Below, piece by piece: positions 1 to 13,646 of a stretch of DNA of 64,000 bases (positions within the stretch are counted from its first letter, which is position 1; each line of letters starts with the position of its first letter). The position numbers were made by a program, and so were the translations under genes. Source of the DNA: Dichotomocladium elegans (lineage: Eukaryota; Mucoromycota; Mucoromycetes; Mucorales; Lichtheimiaceae). Location: NCBI GenBank assembly GCA_025716815.1, contig JAIXMN010000012.1, positions 62,001 to 126,000 of the forward strand, read 5' to 3'. Below the pieces are notes generated by a model. That model did not search any database. It was not told where the DNA came from and saw only the letters and a program-made list of their open reading frames with translations.

Positions 1-1700
1 CGCCAGCCGCATAACTTGGTGCATACCGCGACTCGCACACGCCGTAGAGATACCGGTATTTTTGCAAGTTTCGACGCTCGTCAAACCGCGGAAGCTCCAC
101 ATCCGACGCAAGCACTTGGTAAGACGCTACCCGCCGCTGCTCAAAGTCCAGCATGCCTTTGAAGAGATACCCGCTCGTCCATCCCTCTGCCGTCCAGCGT
201 GCCGTGCTGGATGTGTCTGGGAGCTGTCCGAGCCGATACCGTCGAACCTGGGAAGGAGCGATCTTGTTGCCCGCCTTGCCCTGGGCTTTCTTTTTTACCA
301 CATACCGCACTGGCTTGACGTGCGGAATAGGATCTACGGCGTCACCATCACCACCACCAGCAGCAGCAGCAGTAGCAGCATCAAGCTTGCCGAGTTCAAA
401 GCTGGCATCGACAATATCGGTATTTTCATAGATGCAATAATCGAGGTAAATCACCCGCTCGGTCTGACCACCAGGTAGCGTCACTAACTCGTCCCAGGCA
501 TTCGCAGCATGGAATCCGAAACAGGGATCAGCTTCATATGTAGCAATATGGCGTTTCGTATGTCGGTCAATCACATGGAACAGAGTCCGTCGGTTGCTCT
601 CCCAGTGAAATGTCTGGTATGCGTTAGAGTAGTAGAGGGCCGCCATCCCACCAAATCCATAGTAGTATGGAAAGTTGGGTATGATAATGTAGTTTTTGGT
701 CATGTTGAACGAGTGAATGTACGCAGGCTTAAGCGTCTCCATTGTGTTCCATGACCCGAGATGGCGCCAGATCGGTTCATGGACAGTCGTGGTAGGCGGA
801 CTCATTTCATCATCGCCGCTATTTGGTTCTTTCAGAAATGGCCGGATCGAAAATGTCTGGAAGCTTGGAATGGGGCCCAAGCGAACCATAAAGTTGACGT
901 ACTCGTTCGTCTCACGATCATACTGATGATGCGATGCACACAGCAGACCCCATAGCTTCTTGTCGATATGGGAGTAGGTGAACATCTTGAGTGGTTCTAT
1001 ATGGAAAAAGTCAGTCCATCTCTCGGCATCGAGGGCGATGCAGTCTAGCACTAACTTAACGTGTCCTTATCAACCAATTGCAATGTATCAGCATCGCGCT
1101 TTATCACAAGCGCCTCGCCTCGTTTGACACCTGTCTCGGCCTCGAGATGTGGCCCAATCGGGAAGTTGGGTGTGATCGTGACATTGACGAGATCGTACTC
1201 TGGATCTTGCTCGAGTTTCCGTTTCGTGTCCTGATACTCAGACAGGTGGTAAAAGAAGGTCTGCATGCGACCAAAGATGGTTTTGCACGGATCAGGACCA
1301 AAAGTTAGCAGCGTCCTGTCGTTTTGACGGATACGATCTTCGAGTCCGTGAGATGTGTGTCGCGAGTTATACAGCACCGTCTGCCTCTCGCCCGAGACTT
1401 CAAAACGATGCAGCATGGCAAGACCATCGAATGGATGGGTAATATGGTGAGTGTCGCCGCGGCTATCCAGGATGTTATATCGGCCAGATCCTTAGTGGTG
1501 CTCATTAGAACAGCTCTTCCATGGACGTGCACTTTTTTCTCTACTATACCGGATCGGTAAAGAACACCATTGACCCAGGATGGGATAGTGCCCTGGATGG
1601 GGATCTCGACGGGTTCTTCTACAGCTGGGACGTTGGTAAAACCAAATGGAGAAGGGGCTGGTTCACCCGGCGTTGGGTTATGAGCGGCTGGAGTCTTCAT
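1..1700 (-). CDS. Carotenoid cleavage oxygenase (RPE65/CCD family), 3' end beyond window
   Basis: Non-haem iron oxygenase that should split carotenoids or apocarotenoids into aldehydes; in Mucorales such enzymes feed trisporic-acid hormone synthesis. Exons 1700-1550, 1490-1056 and 996-1 (continuing off the left edge) give 527 visible residues. The start is the ATG at 1700. The N-terminal part carries HITHPFDGLAMLHRF, the family's first-blade motif. Three of the four expected iron histidines are visible: in CASHHQYD, in YIHSFNM and in FGFHAANAW. The fourth lies in the missing C-terminus. A small Ala/Gly-rich insert (DAATAAAAGGG) interrupts the last part. Both introns are 59 bases, GT..AG. It shares a 128-base upstream region with the resolvase on the other strand. 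Family assignment is strong; the exact substrate (beta-carotene or an apocarotenoid, as for CarS or AcaA) cannot be read from the sequence. Confidence 0.9.
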
Positions 1701-1828
1701 ATGTAGAGAAGAGAGGAGAAGACGGTCTGCATTGTCCGGATTTATATGGTCATGCAGGACGATCCGACCGAAGGGGGAGGTAGATAAAATTTTTCATTTC
1801 ATTGTGCCTTGTTTCCCCCCCCCCTCTC
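1701..1828. promoter_or_regulatory. Short divergent intergenic region
   Basis: Only 128 bases separate the start codons of the carotenoid oxygenase (minus) and the resolvase (plus), so both promoters and 5' leaders must share this stretch or run into the genes. It holds a C tract just before the resolvase ATG. I see no convincing TATA element. Confidence 0.5.
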
Positions 1829-2755
1829 ATGAATTTTCCAGTAATCAGGAGACGACTGCACACGCAGGCCGCCACTCCTCTGGTGGCCATCGATACCTGG
1901 TACGACATGATTTGGCATCCAGAACTCGCTTGGAATAAACATCAGTAATAAATTCGTCCCGTGTCCTCAAGGTTAAAGCGTCTCAAAGGCAAAGACCTTA
2001 GAGCCGTTGCGCTCAACTGCGGTGTTAGCACGTCTGGTAGAAAAGACGATATACGCACCCGCCTTCAGCTCAACTTTGAACATCTTCTTGCGTCCAGTAA
2101 GAATGACCAGGGGATATTTGATCCCAAACGCGCCATTCCCAATGCGATTGTCTCTCTTGATCTTGGCTACCGCAACTTCGCACATGTACAGCTTACAAAG
2201 GAGGGGACCATTACCGCGTGGGCAGTGACCGATCTTGGAATCGGCGATCCTTTCCATGCGTCCACCGCTGCCCCCTGTGTACGACGCTATGTCAACAACG
2301 AATTAAAGCCACTCTTGACAACACCCGATGGTGACACGGTGGGCGCCATTCTTCTGGAGCAGCAGCGATATCGGTCAGCTGGCAGTAAGAATATTTTGGA
2401 AGCGACTGTCTGGGTAAACACCATCGAGTCCATGCTTTGGTACGAATTACAGGATATCACAACCCAGGTCCTCATGCAGCCTATCCGACGCAGGCCGGTG
2501 GATATGATCTGGGAGCCGCACTATAGACATTTCGGATTAGCCAGCAAAAAAAGGGCAGGCGCCAGGCTTGTCGCCGGGTGGCTGGATCGCAACGAGGTCG
2601 TAAGCTGCCCAGACCATCTCAAGACCATGTACGATGAAACCTCCAAGAAAGATGACCTCGCTGACTGTCTCCTGCAGGCCATGGCCTGGTATAAGTGGAG
2701 ACGGGCGACTGTGCAGTATATACAAGAATGTTCAGAGATCGCAGACCTAACTTAA
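1829..2755 (+). CDS. CCE1: Mitochondrial cruciform-cutting endonuclease (Holliday-junction resolvase, CCE1/Ydc2 family)
   Basis: Resolves four-way junctions in mitochondrial DNA. Proposed exons 1829-1899 and 1972-2755 (284 residues). The long reading frame has no ATG before its SAP motif and an in-frame TAA at 1946. The in-frame ATG at 1829, joined by a 72-base GT..AG intron, removes that stop and adds an Arg-rich start (MNFPVIRRRLHTQA) that looks like a mitochondrial presequence. Next comes a SAP-like DNA-binding segment (LKGKDLRAVALNCG) and the RNase H-like nuclease core: SLDLGYRNFAHVQL with the first acidic residue, LEQQRYRS, and KKDDLADCLLQA with the C-terminal catalytic aspartates. The family call is very strong. 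The first exon is inferred from phase and presequence logic. Confidence 0.88.
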
Positions 2756-3338
2756 TAGAGAGAGGGACACCACACACGAACGCACATGCGCTACATGGAC
2801 AACATGATTAATATCTTTTCCGCCATATGACCAGTGAGGTACATGCCTGTATGTGTCTGCCCTCTGCTGCTCGCCTTGTTTTCATTCCCCACATGCGTCT
2901 AGGTCACGATATTGGCGATGAATTCTGGACACCTTGACCATCATTATGATAGAGCGTGCAGAATATACAATATTATTTTCAGTTTTCATGAAGACAAAAG
3001 GGTTTTGGGCAGAGGCAACGAATACAGTATATCACCAATGAGCCTGCTGCAATATTGCGTTCTCGAGAGCACTTTATACATTTTCCCGCTATATATAAAA
3101 CATAGCTGATGCGAACACGAGTTCAGCCTCGACGGCTATACTCGCTGCCAAGAGCACATGCAACTTTTAGATCGAATTCCTCGTCTGTCCGGGTTATTAC
3201 CAGCTCGTCAACACGATTCGCTGAATGCAAAATTCGAGAGTAAGGCCATGCGGCCATATCCGTCATCCCTTATTTGGGTGTCAAACCCGGAAATTATCCA
3301 CCCGCACTCTCTTTTTTTTTGCATACGCTTTTTTGACA
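2756..3338. other. Intergenic, no gene seen
   Basis: AT-rich spacer between the resolvase and RED/IK. It contains poly-T runs close to the RED start and only short random open frames. Confidence 0.6.
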
Positions 3339-5139
3339 ATGACAGATAGCGGGTACGGTGATCTACTCTAAGCTTCTTTTTTTTTTGTCCAACATACCAT
3401 TAAGCTCGATAATTTATTGCCATTAGCTTGACTCAGGACGACTTTCGAAAACTATTGCAAACGCCACGTGCACCACCATCTAGCAGCGCATCGTCGACAA
3501 CAGTAGAATCCAAATCGCACTTCAAACCTCCTCCTGCAAAGACACCGTAAGGCTTGCATAGACCTGATGCGCTATGGGTGAGGGGGGGTGAGAACGTGGG
3601 AGGAGAATGTGGAGAAAGCAAAATAAGAGGGGCGTAGCACTGATTTCTTGCAGGCGCAATGAGGGCGCTGTTTTTGCAGTGCCGCATGCAATGCGCAAAA
3701 AGCAAGCGAGGCAACGTCCTCCGAAGCCCCAATCTGGATACCGCGATCGTGCCGCTGAACGGCGGAGCAACGAACAACAAGAGGAATCAACCGAAGATCT
3801 ATTGCATGCTGCCGAACAAGATGAAGCGCTTGATGCTAAACAACTCTATGAGAAGTCCAAATATTTGGGCGGCGATGTCAGCCACACTCATCTCGTCAAA
3901 GGTCTCGACTTCAGCCTTCTCGAGCGCGTTCGCAACGAATTGAACTCAAAGGCTGCAGCTGCTGAAAACAGCGCCCGGTCTGCTTCTGCGTCCGCTGAGG
4001 ACGCTCAGGAGCGGGAAGACAAGGGAGATCAGGGAGAGGGGGAGGAAGGTGGCAGTGAAGATGTCCAGCATGGCAACGAAGAGATCAACGAGGTATTGCG
4101 AAAGCTTGGCCAACAAGAAGATGTCAAAGTCAATTCCGTTATGGCCAAGAACATTATTCACTTGTTTACTCCCCAACCGCCAAACGATCTTTTTATGCCC
4201 GGCCGGATGGCCTTTGTATTTGAGCTAGCCGATGAGGCTGACCTTTATAACGATCCATTCAAACTGCCGACGTCTGTTATTCGCAGCAAAGCCGATATGG
4301 TCCGGCGGCGAACGGACATGCAGGCCGAGACGGAACTGGTCATCAATAAGATTTCTAATGTAATGCGTCATGCAAACAAGAACAACGAGATCGCAGCAGC
4401 AGCAGCAGCAGCAAAAATGCAGCCTAAAACACGAATGGAAACAAACCGGGAAAAAGAACCTTTTGTTGCATTTGATGGTGACATTTTTGACGATGTGGGT
4501 CGAGATTATGAACTAGACGAATCATCGGTTACCAACCCCCAGCCAGCGTCGACGGCTACAAAAGCAAATTATTTCACGGGCATTGCTGAGGAAGAAAAGG
4601 AAAGTGAAGATATCGAGATGCAGGAAGCATCCGATTTGTTATCCAAGGCTATCAAACGAGAGCCTGAAGAACCAGCCGAAGTGTCTGGAAGTGCCAATGC
4701 TGGTGCCAGCACCACCTCCACCAAACGACCCAGATTTGAGCAGCCAGAGATCGATGTAGATGCGCAGGATATCGACATGTATGGACTTGGCATGGAGGCC
4801 CTTCCGACATCCTTTGAGGAACGACGGCGAACCGTTGCATACGAGTCTGGGGACGAAGAGGACGATAACCGGACATCGCTGGTCGATCAGGGTACACACA
4901 AGAACAAAAAGGCACAACTCACCCGGTGGGACTTTGATGATGAGGAACAGTGGCAAAAATACAAAGATTCGGTTGAAATCCATCCCAAGAGCGCGTTCCA
5001 ATACGGCGTCAAGCTTGGCGACGGGCGAAAGCGCAATAGAGAGCAGCGCAAGGGTATGTCAGATAAGCAAAAGCTGAACCGCGAATACCAAATGGTGAAG
5101 AACATCATGGATAAAAAATATGGGGTCAAACCTCCCTAA
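3339..5139 (+). CDS. IK: RED/IK-like spliceosomal protein
   Basis: RED (IK, SMU-2) is a component of the spliceosomal B complex that pairs with SMU1 in pre-mRNA splicing. Exons 3339-3352, 3427-3546 and 3654-5139 give 539 residues. The first coding exon is 14 bases (MTDSG), and joining it yields GLTQDDFRKLLQTPR, the family's N-terminal signature, which no single open frame explains. RED_N core: YRDRAAERR, then YLGGDVSHTHLVKGLDFSLL. The middle is acidic and low-complexity with a short Ala run. RED_C: RWDFDDEEQWQKYKDS, then FQYGVKLGDGRK and a basic tail ending near KKYGVKPP. Introns are 74 and 107 bases, GT..AG. The stop codon is 30 bases from that of the convergent kinase gene. High confidence; the second intron's acceptor (3653) has an alternative nearby. 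Confidence 0.92.
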
Positions 5140-5169
5140 GCGATGATGATAAAAGAAAAATACACAGTG

Positions 5170-7335
<2,166 letters not shown>

Positions 7336-9989
7336 TGCAGGCGACGGTATGTTCAGATGGGCAATCTTTTAAAAAGGAGATTGAAGGAGGTTATGCATTG
7401 ACCATTGCCCGCTCAGAGCCCAGAATACTGCATCTAGCTTCTTTGACACAACTCAAGTCTGGAAAACCTTTCCTCTCTGTTTTTCCTGTACTTTTGCTTC
7501 CCACTCTACCTTGCCCTTTTTCCTCACACTGTCTGCCATTGTTAGCGAATGGCTATGTTTTGCTCGACCATTGCTGGGCTCTTTTGTAATTATCGTAGAG
7601 CTCATAAAAAAGTGAAGTGCACGTATAGATAGTTAAAGGTGCGTATGTGTGTATATGTATAGTAAAAAAAAAAAAGAGAGGCCACACCCGTCCCCGGGGC
7701 GCCCATACGCTCCACGCATGAAGGAGGAATCTTAAAAATTAAGGTCCGTCCGGGCTCGAGCAACAGCGGGTCCTAAATATAGGCAAAGTCAGTGGCCATG
7801 ACGCAATAGACGACATCATTATGAAGAACTTGTTTTACAGGACCTCATAGATGTACAGCGTGCATGCCCAGCCATGCATCAGTTCATTTTGATGAACCAT
7901 CTCTCCTTACGTTGATCAGTTTAAAACCCATTGTAGGGAAGAAGAGGTGCTATAAAATCTGAAAATTCTGTATATTAAACATCGAAAATTCCTTAGAGCG
8001 ACAAACTTGCTTCTAGAACATCTCACAGGAAGTAGTCCACATTCAACTGATACTTTATATTTTGTGACAAGTGCTACATATTAAGGGAAGCTATCCATTC
8101 CTATATATACATATAAAAGGTACACCTGACACCGTGTCGAGCAGAAAAAGAATTTTATATGGATGACTCACTGCATCTGATATTAGCACGAAGTATCCGA
8201 TATGTACATATGGAGAAGAAAGAAAAAGACTGGGAAAGTGAAATTACTACACTAGGCGGCACTGCAGTCTTATGATTATCACTTGCATCCCCTCTCTCTT
8301 TTTCTGCTTATTCGTATTCAAACTAATCACGCCAGATGGATGCAGAAGTCAGTGCCGGTGATAATGCTGAATGCTTACAAGACAAGATGATAATTGCATA
8401 ACTAACAGCTGATGTCACTAACCAAGCTACAAAACTCTCAGTTATGTGGATAGGGTAATATGAAAATTACACTCATCATTGCCCGCATGTCTTCGGATAT
8501 AAAGTACTGATGGTAACGGATACTGCGAGACGATGGTCATAATGAACCGAAGCATAACCAGTAGCTCCTCCTCCTTCCGTGCATCAAACGGGTTTTCATA
8601 GCCACATCAAGGCATGTGGCATACATAAGAGTTCCTAATTGGATGGTGAGCTGTCACCGTCATCTACAGCGGTACAACGTCGGTCGTAGGGGCCATAATG
8701 CCTCTCGAAAAGCTTCAACGAAAGGTAGCCGAGAATTATTAAGAAATAAAAAGGAGCACATTAAGGAGACATAACACTCTTCAGGCTCTAGTAAGGCTAT
8801 CACCCTCTTTAGTACAACAAAAGTCGAACTTGACGTGATCGGTTTATATCTTATATGATTAGGGAAAGCATTGGATCATACGGGACCTATCTCCTCTTTT
8901 GCTTAGCCGAAACGATAAGGCAATCGCTCAAAGTCAGTGACTTCTATCGCTCATATGCATCGACCATAAAAGGTTCATTTGTCTCACATCAACAAGGAAC
9001 GGTTTGTCGATTCTTCTTGACTTGTTGAAGCTGGATTTCTAGATGGAAGGCGGCATCATTCGTACGTATCTTCCAGTAGAACGCGCAGAAATTACCATCT
9101 AATTTAATATTAGACTATGGAAGGGTGGTCTCGTAACAAATAAATATGCAGAGTTTCTAACTGTTATGGGGAAACTCAGTTATTTACTGGTGTCGATTAC
9201 TATTTCCCGCCTTATATGCGAAGCAGAATCAAGGTACAGTCCGATATGACATTAGTCGAGCAAGGCCATGCGGCAGAACAGAAGTCCTATTCACGCTATT
9301 CCACTCTTCCCTTATTGGCCGATTTTTCAAAATGATAATGACTCAAGGGTGTCGGCTTCAATGTATAAATGAACAATAAAAGCTTTATATATAAGGACAT
9401 GTGATTGCGCATAGACCCTAGCCTCAGCTTTAGGTGATATTTGTTAGTAGCTTTAGGTTTTTTCGGTGTTATTTTCAATACAGGCACATGAACCAACCCG
9501 TCAACAAAGCAGCTAATTTGCGCATATAACGTGCTTTTCCGGCGAAGATCCGAGCTATGTTCGGGTATCTGTAACTTACAATTAACCCCGTGTCGCGTGT
9601 TCCTTATCCGTGGATTGTACATTTGCCACGGGCATTACGCATGTGCAACTGATGGTGCAGCAGCAGAGGCAGAAGCAGCAAAAGGCTGATGGTGTATGGG
9701 GATCTTCGTTCTTCAGTCCTCCTCCCTATTTCCGTTCAGAACTGACGGGCCCCTTCGCCCCCATCCCCTTCTTTCTCTCTTTTCTTCCTCGCTATCTTCA
9801 TCACCGTCCCACTCTGGCGGGAATATACACACACACACACATATATATACCAAGAAAATCTCTTTCTCTCCGTCTCTCACACTCTATCTATCCATCTATC
9901 GATCTCTGTCTTCTCTTTGACACGTATCATACAAGATTGAACCATTACTGTACCTATACTTTTCTCGAAGTTCGCCTTTTTTAATACGA
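7336..9989. other. Long intergenic region, no convincing gene
   Basis: About 2.65 kb between two divergently arranged genes. The part near 9,640-9,980 is pyrimidine-rich with short (CA)n and (TA)n runs, as expected for the promoter and 5' leader of the Zn2Cys6 gene. The 7,600-9,600 part is AT-rich and lacks coding character; the longest frame (minus, 9296-9622) resembles nothing I recognise. Confidence 0.55.
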
Positions 9990-11155
9990 ATGCCTGTTCT
10001 TCCTCCTTCATCATCGCCGACTTATGTTCAATCACCATCGATGTTGCATTGTAACGGCTCGGATAACGACACTAACAGTACAAGTCGGTTTTATCATGCT
10101 CTGAACCACCAGAGGAGCACGGCTGCGACCTCGTCACCGCCTCAGTTAGCGCGATCTAAAAGTACGGGATCCTTCTCCAACATCATGTCGTCGCCCCGTC
10201 GCCTGAGTTCTGGTTCTGCGTGCGAGGTTTGCCGCCGACGCAAGACCAAATGTGACGGAGGTCACCCCTGTGGGTTCTGCTCGGCAAACAGGATCGAGTG
10301 TGTTCATCGAGCAACACGAAGAAAAAAATCATCACTTGCTATGTCCATCAGTCATAGCGACATTGTTTATCGCCATGGTGCCGCCATCAACAATAATAAC
10401 GCCATCGGCACGCCGAGACCATCGTCGCTCAAAAATCACGGTCTGGGTCTGTGTTGCACTTTTCGGAAGATTTTTTTTTTTTAAAAAAAAAAGACATCAG
10501 CTGACAGGTACCTTAATCTACACTGCGCATATTGTAGGCCAGTATCATGCAAAGCCAACAACCAACAATCTTTCAAAACAGACCAGCTGCCCTTCGCTGA
10601 TCGTGTCTGCTGCCTTTGCTGCTGCTACAACGACGGCAGCAGCAGCAGCAGCAACGGGAGATGTGGCGTCGGTCACGACAACAGCAGCTCTACCAACGCA
10701 ATGGTCAATGTCACCAACCCCACCACCGCATCATGGCTCGATAATCCGCGGAGGAGCAGGAGGAGGAGGAGGTAGCGATGGTGGCGGCGTAGGGGGAACA
10801 TCTTGTGGGCGTGAAGATACCTACCGATCATCAAAAAAGGAAATGCCGAGTATGATGGGTAAGCAAAAACGAGCTGCAGCTATCTTCATGGAGTGTCTTC
10901 CTTATATGCTTCTTTACGGCTCCCAAAGATCAACTGTCATGTCGGACCTTCTCAGGATTTGTCGACTATCGGGCTAACTACCCCATCTATCCATTGTCTT
11001 CTCCTTCTCCATCCGAAAGGAATAATCAGCATCTATTATCAACTTCCGCAAATTTTTCATCGTCTTCTGCTCCCCTGCCATTAAAAGCGGATCACGACCG
11101 ACAAAATCAGCAGTATATACAGCAAACGGAATTCCCTGCAGCCGATCATCCATGA
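9990..11155 (+). CDS. Small Zn2Cys6 (Gal4-type) transcription factor
   Basis: Exons 9990-10440, 10538-10858 and 10929-11155 give 332 residues. One zinc cluster at residues 78-104, CEVCRRRKTKC followed by DGGHPCGFC and the sixth Cys, has the exact spacing C-x2-C-x6-C-x5-C-x2-C-x6-C. A basic stretch (HRATRRKKS) follows. The rest is low-complexity (Ala, Thr, Gly runs, then Ser/Pro) and ends in a Gln-rich tail. No fungal-specific middle homology domain is visible, so the protein is much shorter than typical 600-900 residue family members. The first intron (97 bases) contains a long T-then-A homopolymer where the open frame would otherwise stop. All three exons join in phase with GT..AG sites. The DNA-binding domain is certain; the 3' exon structure is moderately certain. 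Confidence 0.8.
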
Positions 11156-12459
11156 TACTTTATCAGATACCTTCTGCAAGTTATATACATATATATACTG
11201 TTCTTCTCGTAACCGCCCTAACTTACGATTATCAAACAACTTCATTTCCTTGTCCCTCTTTCGGGATGGAAATCTCAACCCTGTAGACTGCAGCACTAGG
11301 GATATATCGTATGAGATAAATCAAACTCTGTATACTGTAATCCTGTTGGAAATCTTCATAGCTCGACTACACGTGTTCTACTTGAAATCATTCCTTTTTA
11401 CCCGCTTTTAATTATTATCTTCACCCTCCAAACTGTCTTATTCCATCTCATTTTATCCCCTGCAATGCACTAATTATCAGCTCCGCATTCTTTTCGGTTG
11501 ACCATTTAAATGCTATTGCCGATAAGAGGTAGATCAGCACTCCTGGAGCCAATATGCTTCATGCGCAGTAAAAGCTCGTTCTCCCTCTCTTTCTCTCTCC
11601 CCCTCCCCCATTTCTCCTTCTCTCTCTCTCTCTGCGTGTGTGTGGATAGCATAAACGTACATGGGCTTTTCCAAATACAGATTATATTCTTTTACGGATA
11701 ATCCAACGATCGAAGGCGCTAATAGGTTGAATAGGTTTTGGGATAGTGCTACGTGAAAATGTATATATTAAAATACTTCTATGATAATAATGCCACCATA
11801 ACCGGTGGCTACCGCGCACAGCATACATTGGTCAATACAAGGCCAGATTTTTCGTGACGACGTTCATAAAACATAAGAGTGTACATGTCAGCCGCAGAAA
11901 AAAATGGAGAGACTGGAATCCATACGCATTCAGCATAATCACAGTATTATTGCCCATAAAGAACTCTGGCAGCGTTTTAAACAATACAGAACCAGACAGG
12001 CGCTCACATGTTCTCAATGCATGAAGAAAGTAAACTTGATGTTCGAAGTCATCTAATGGAGCAGACGGTCAAGAGGTAGAAATGACATAAGATATCTACA
12101 TCGATCGCTATCAATAACGAGTGCAATTTTTCATTAAAAGACTAGATTTCTTGCATCAGATAGGACTAATGGTATATAGACCTAAGCGAGCGTCAATTGG
12201 GTGAATTGACGGACAGTGTTTGACATTGACAATAGGAAAATACACCCTTTTCATGAATATGGATCCCATATTGACATGGGAACAATCTTCTGCGATAATC
12301 ATGCTATAATACAGACAGGTAACTGGGCGCTTTGAAATAGTTTTTGGCATCAGATTTCATCCAACGTAACATCGGACACTGGCAACCATCAGGTTCGAGC
12401 TAAAGCTATATCCAAATTGCATGTATGGGAGCACTATTTCGATATGCTCTACCCCACAA
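11156..12459. other. Intergenic, AT-rich, no gene seen
   Basis: Contains a long polypyrimidine CT microsatellite near 11,580-11,640 and otherwise featureless AT-rich DNA with no frame of coding character. Confidence 0.55.
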
Positions 12460-12740
12460 TACATGTGACAGATACGTAAGTATTAACATATGTATGAAGG
12501 GCCATTATTTGGTGCGTAAAAGATGCTATATCTATTCGTAAGATTGAGGATACCACTAAATAAGTATACTCTATCGAGTCTTGTGAACACCGATGTGTTT
12601 ATCTACTGCTGTGCTCATTTTTTTCGATTATTTGATTAATTGCTAGGAACATAGAGAAACGCAATGGGGTTTTGTAAAGACCTAATGAGGAACAAGCGCA
12701 ATCCGACTTTTGAAAATTCTATACAGATCGCCTTAGCCTA
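12460..12740 (+). pseudogene. Fragment of a DDE (Tc1/IS630-like) transposase, C-terminal part
   Basis: Translating three frames in turn gives MKGHYLV, then a degraded IRKIEDTTK, HRCVYL and QWGFVKDLMRNKRN. These line up in order with the block after the first catalytic Asp of the better preserved copies (MKGxYLVxDNAPIH ... RCVYLPPYSPELNPIEQFW ... VVK). The second catalytic Asp region is destroyed and at least three frameshifts are needed. Nucleotide resemblance to 14,400-14,480 is directly visible around the sequence reading AAGGGCCATTATTTGGT. Confidence 0.55.
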
Positions 12741-13646
12741 TTTCAGTATTCCTGATCTATGAAAATGCTGTTGAGGTATGACGATAAATATATGCTAGGT
12801 ACGACTTCAAATATTCCTTCTATCTTGTGGTCATGCTATTTAGGAATTGTTTGAGTATTATATCTTTATTCCGGAGGGATGAATTCGTAATTATACGCGT
12901 GATAAGACAATGAGGTAGCCTCATACAAGATATGGGAATGTTCAGAAGACCAGTGAATGGCCACCTGCCCCATATGATAGAACAGCTCATCACACCCATA
13001 AAACGATACAAAGATCTTTCTTGAACTGGAGACAGGTTGCAATCTCTTTACACCGTGCATGTCTATTTAACTTATGATAGGTAATACGAATAGGCTTTAA
13101 TAAACGCTGAAATAAGGGTCGATTTTTGTGCCAAAAGGAAGGACCAAAAGCTCTACAAAGGTACCCTATTCCGGATACGATGACAGTAGATAATTGAACA
13201 GATTAGAGCAACAGCTCAAGTAGATGGTTCAATACTGTACTCGGCGCGTGATCCCGCCACATCGACCACGTTTATATCATGTCAGAAAACATACACTATT
13301 TTCCGAAATCGCGTTTTTGCCCAGAATACGCATGATGACAAATCGAATGTCGCATGCATCCACGGAAAGATGTCGTATCTCTATAGCACTTCGTCCTTTT
13401 GACTTTCTATATTATACATTTTTCCATTCTGAAATGAGCAACCTATTTTTTTTACAAAGATGGTCAAGATCATGCCGTTGTTGGGTGTGTGGCTGTCCTG
13501 AACCTATAGATTATGTTGTTGATGAAGAAATGTACTCTCTGCAATCCGTTTACTCTCACACTGAATATCTGCTTAGCATATCTTACAGAGATAACTCTGA
13601 GATTGCTACCGCACACATTCCCAAGCGAAAGATACAGACATTCGGA
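12741..13646. other. Transposon-flanking DNA, no gene seen
   Basis: Lies between two decayed transposase copies. A frame at 13,224-13,649 is open but matches nothing I know and has no coding bias. It could be part of the same dead element. Confidence 0.4.

Noticed and set aside
10252..10977. Separate 241-codon gene overlapping the Zn2Cys6 frame
   Set aside because: Its second half is exon 2 of the Zn2Cys6 gene; its first half reads the zinc cluster DNA out of frame.
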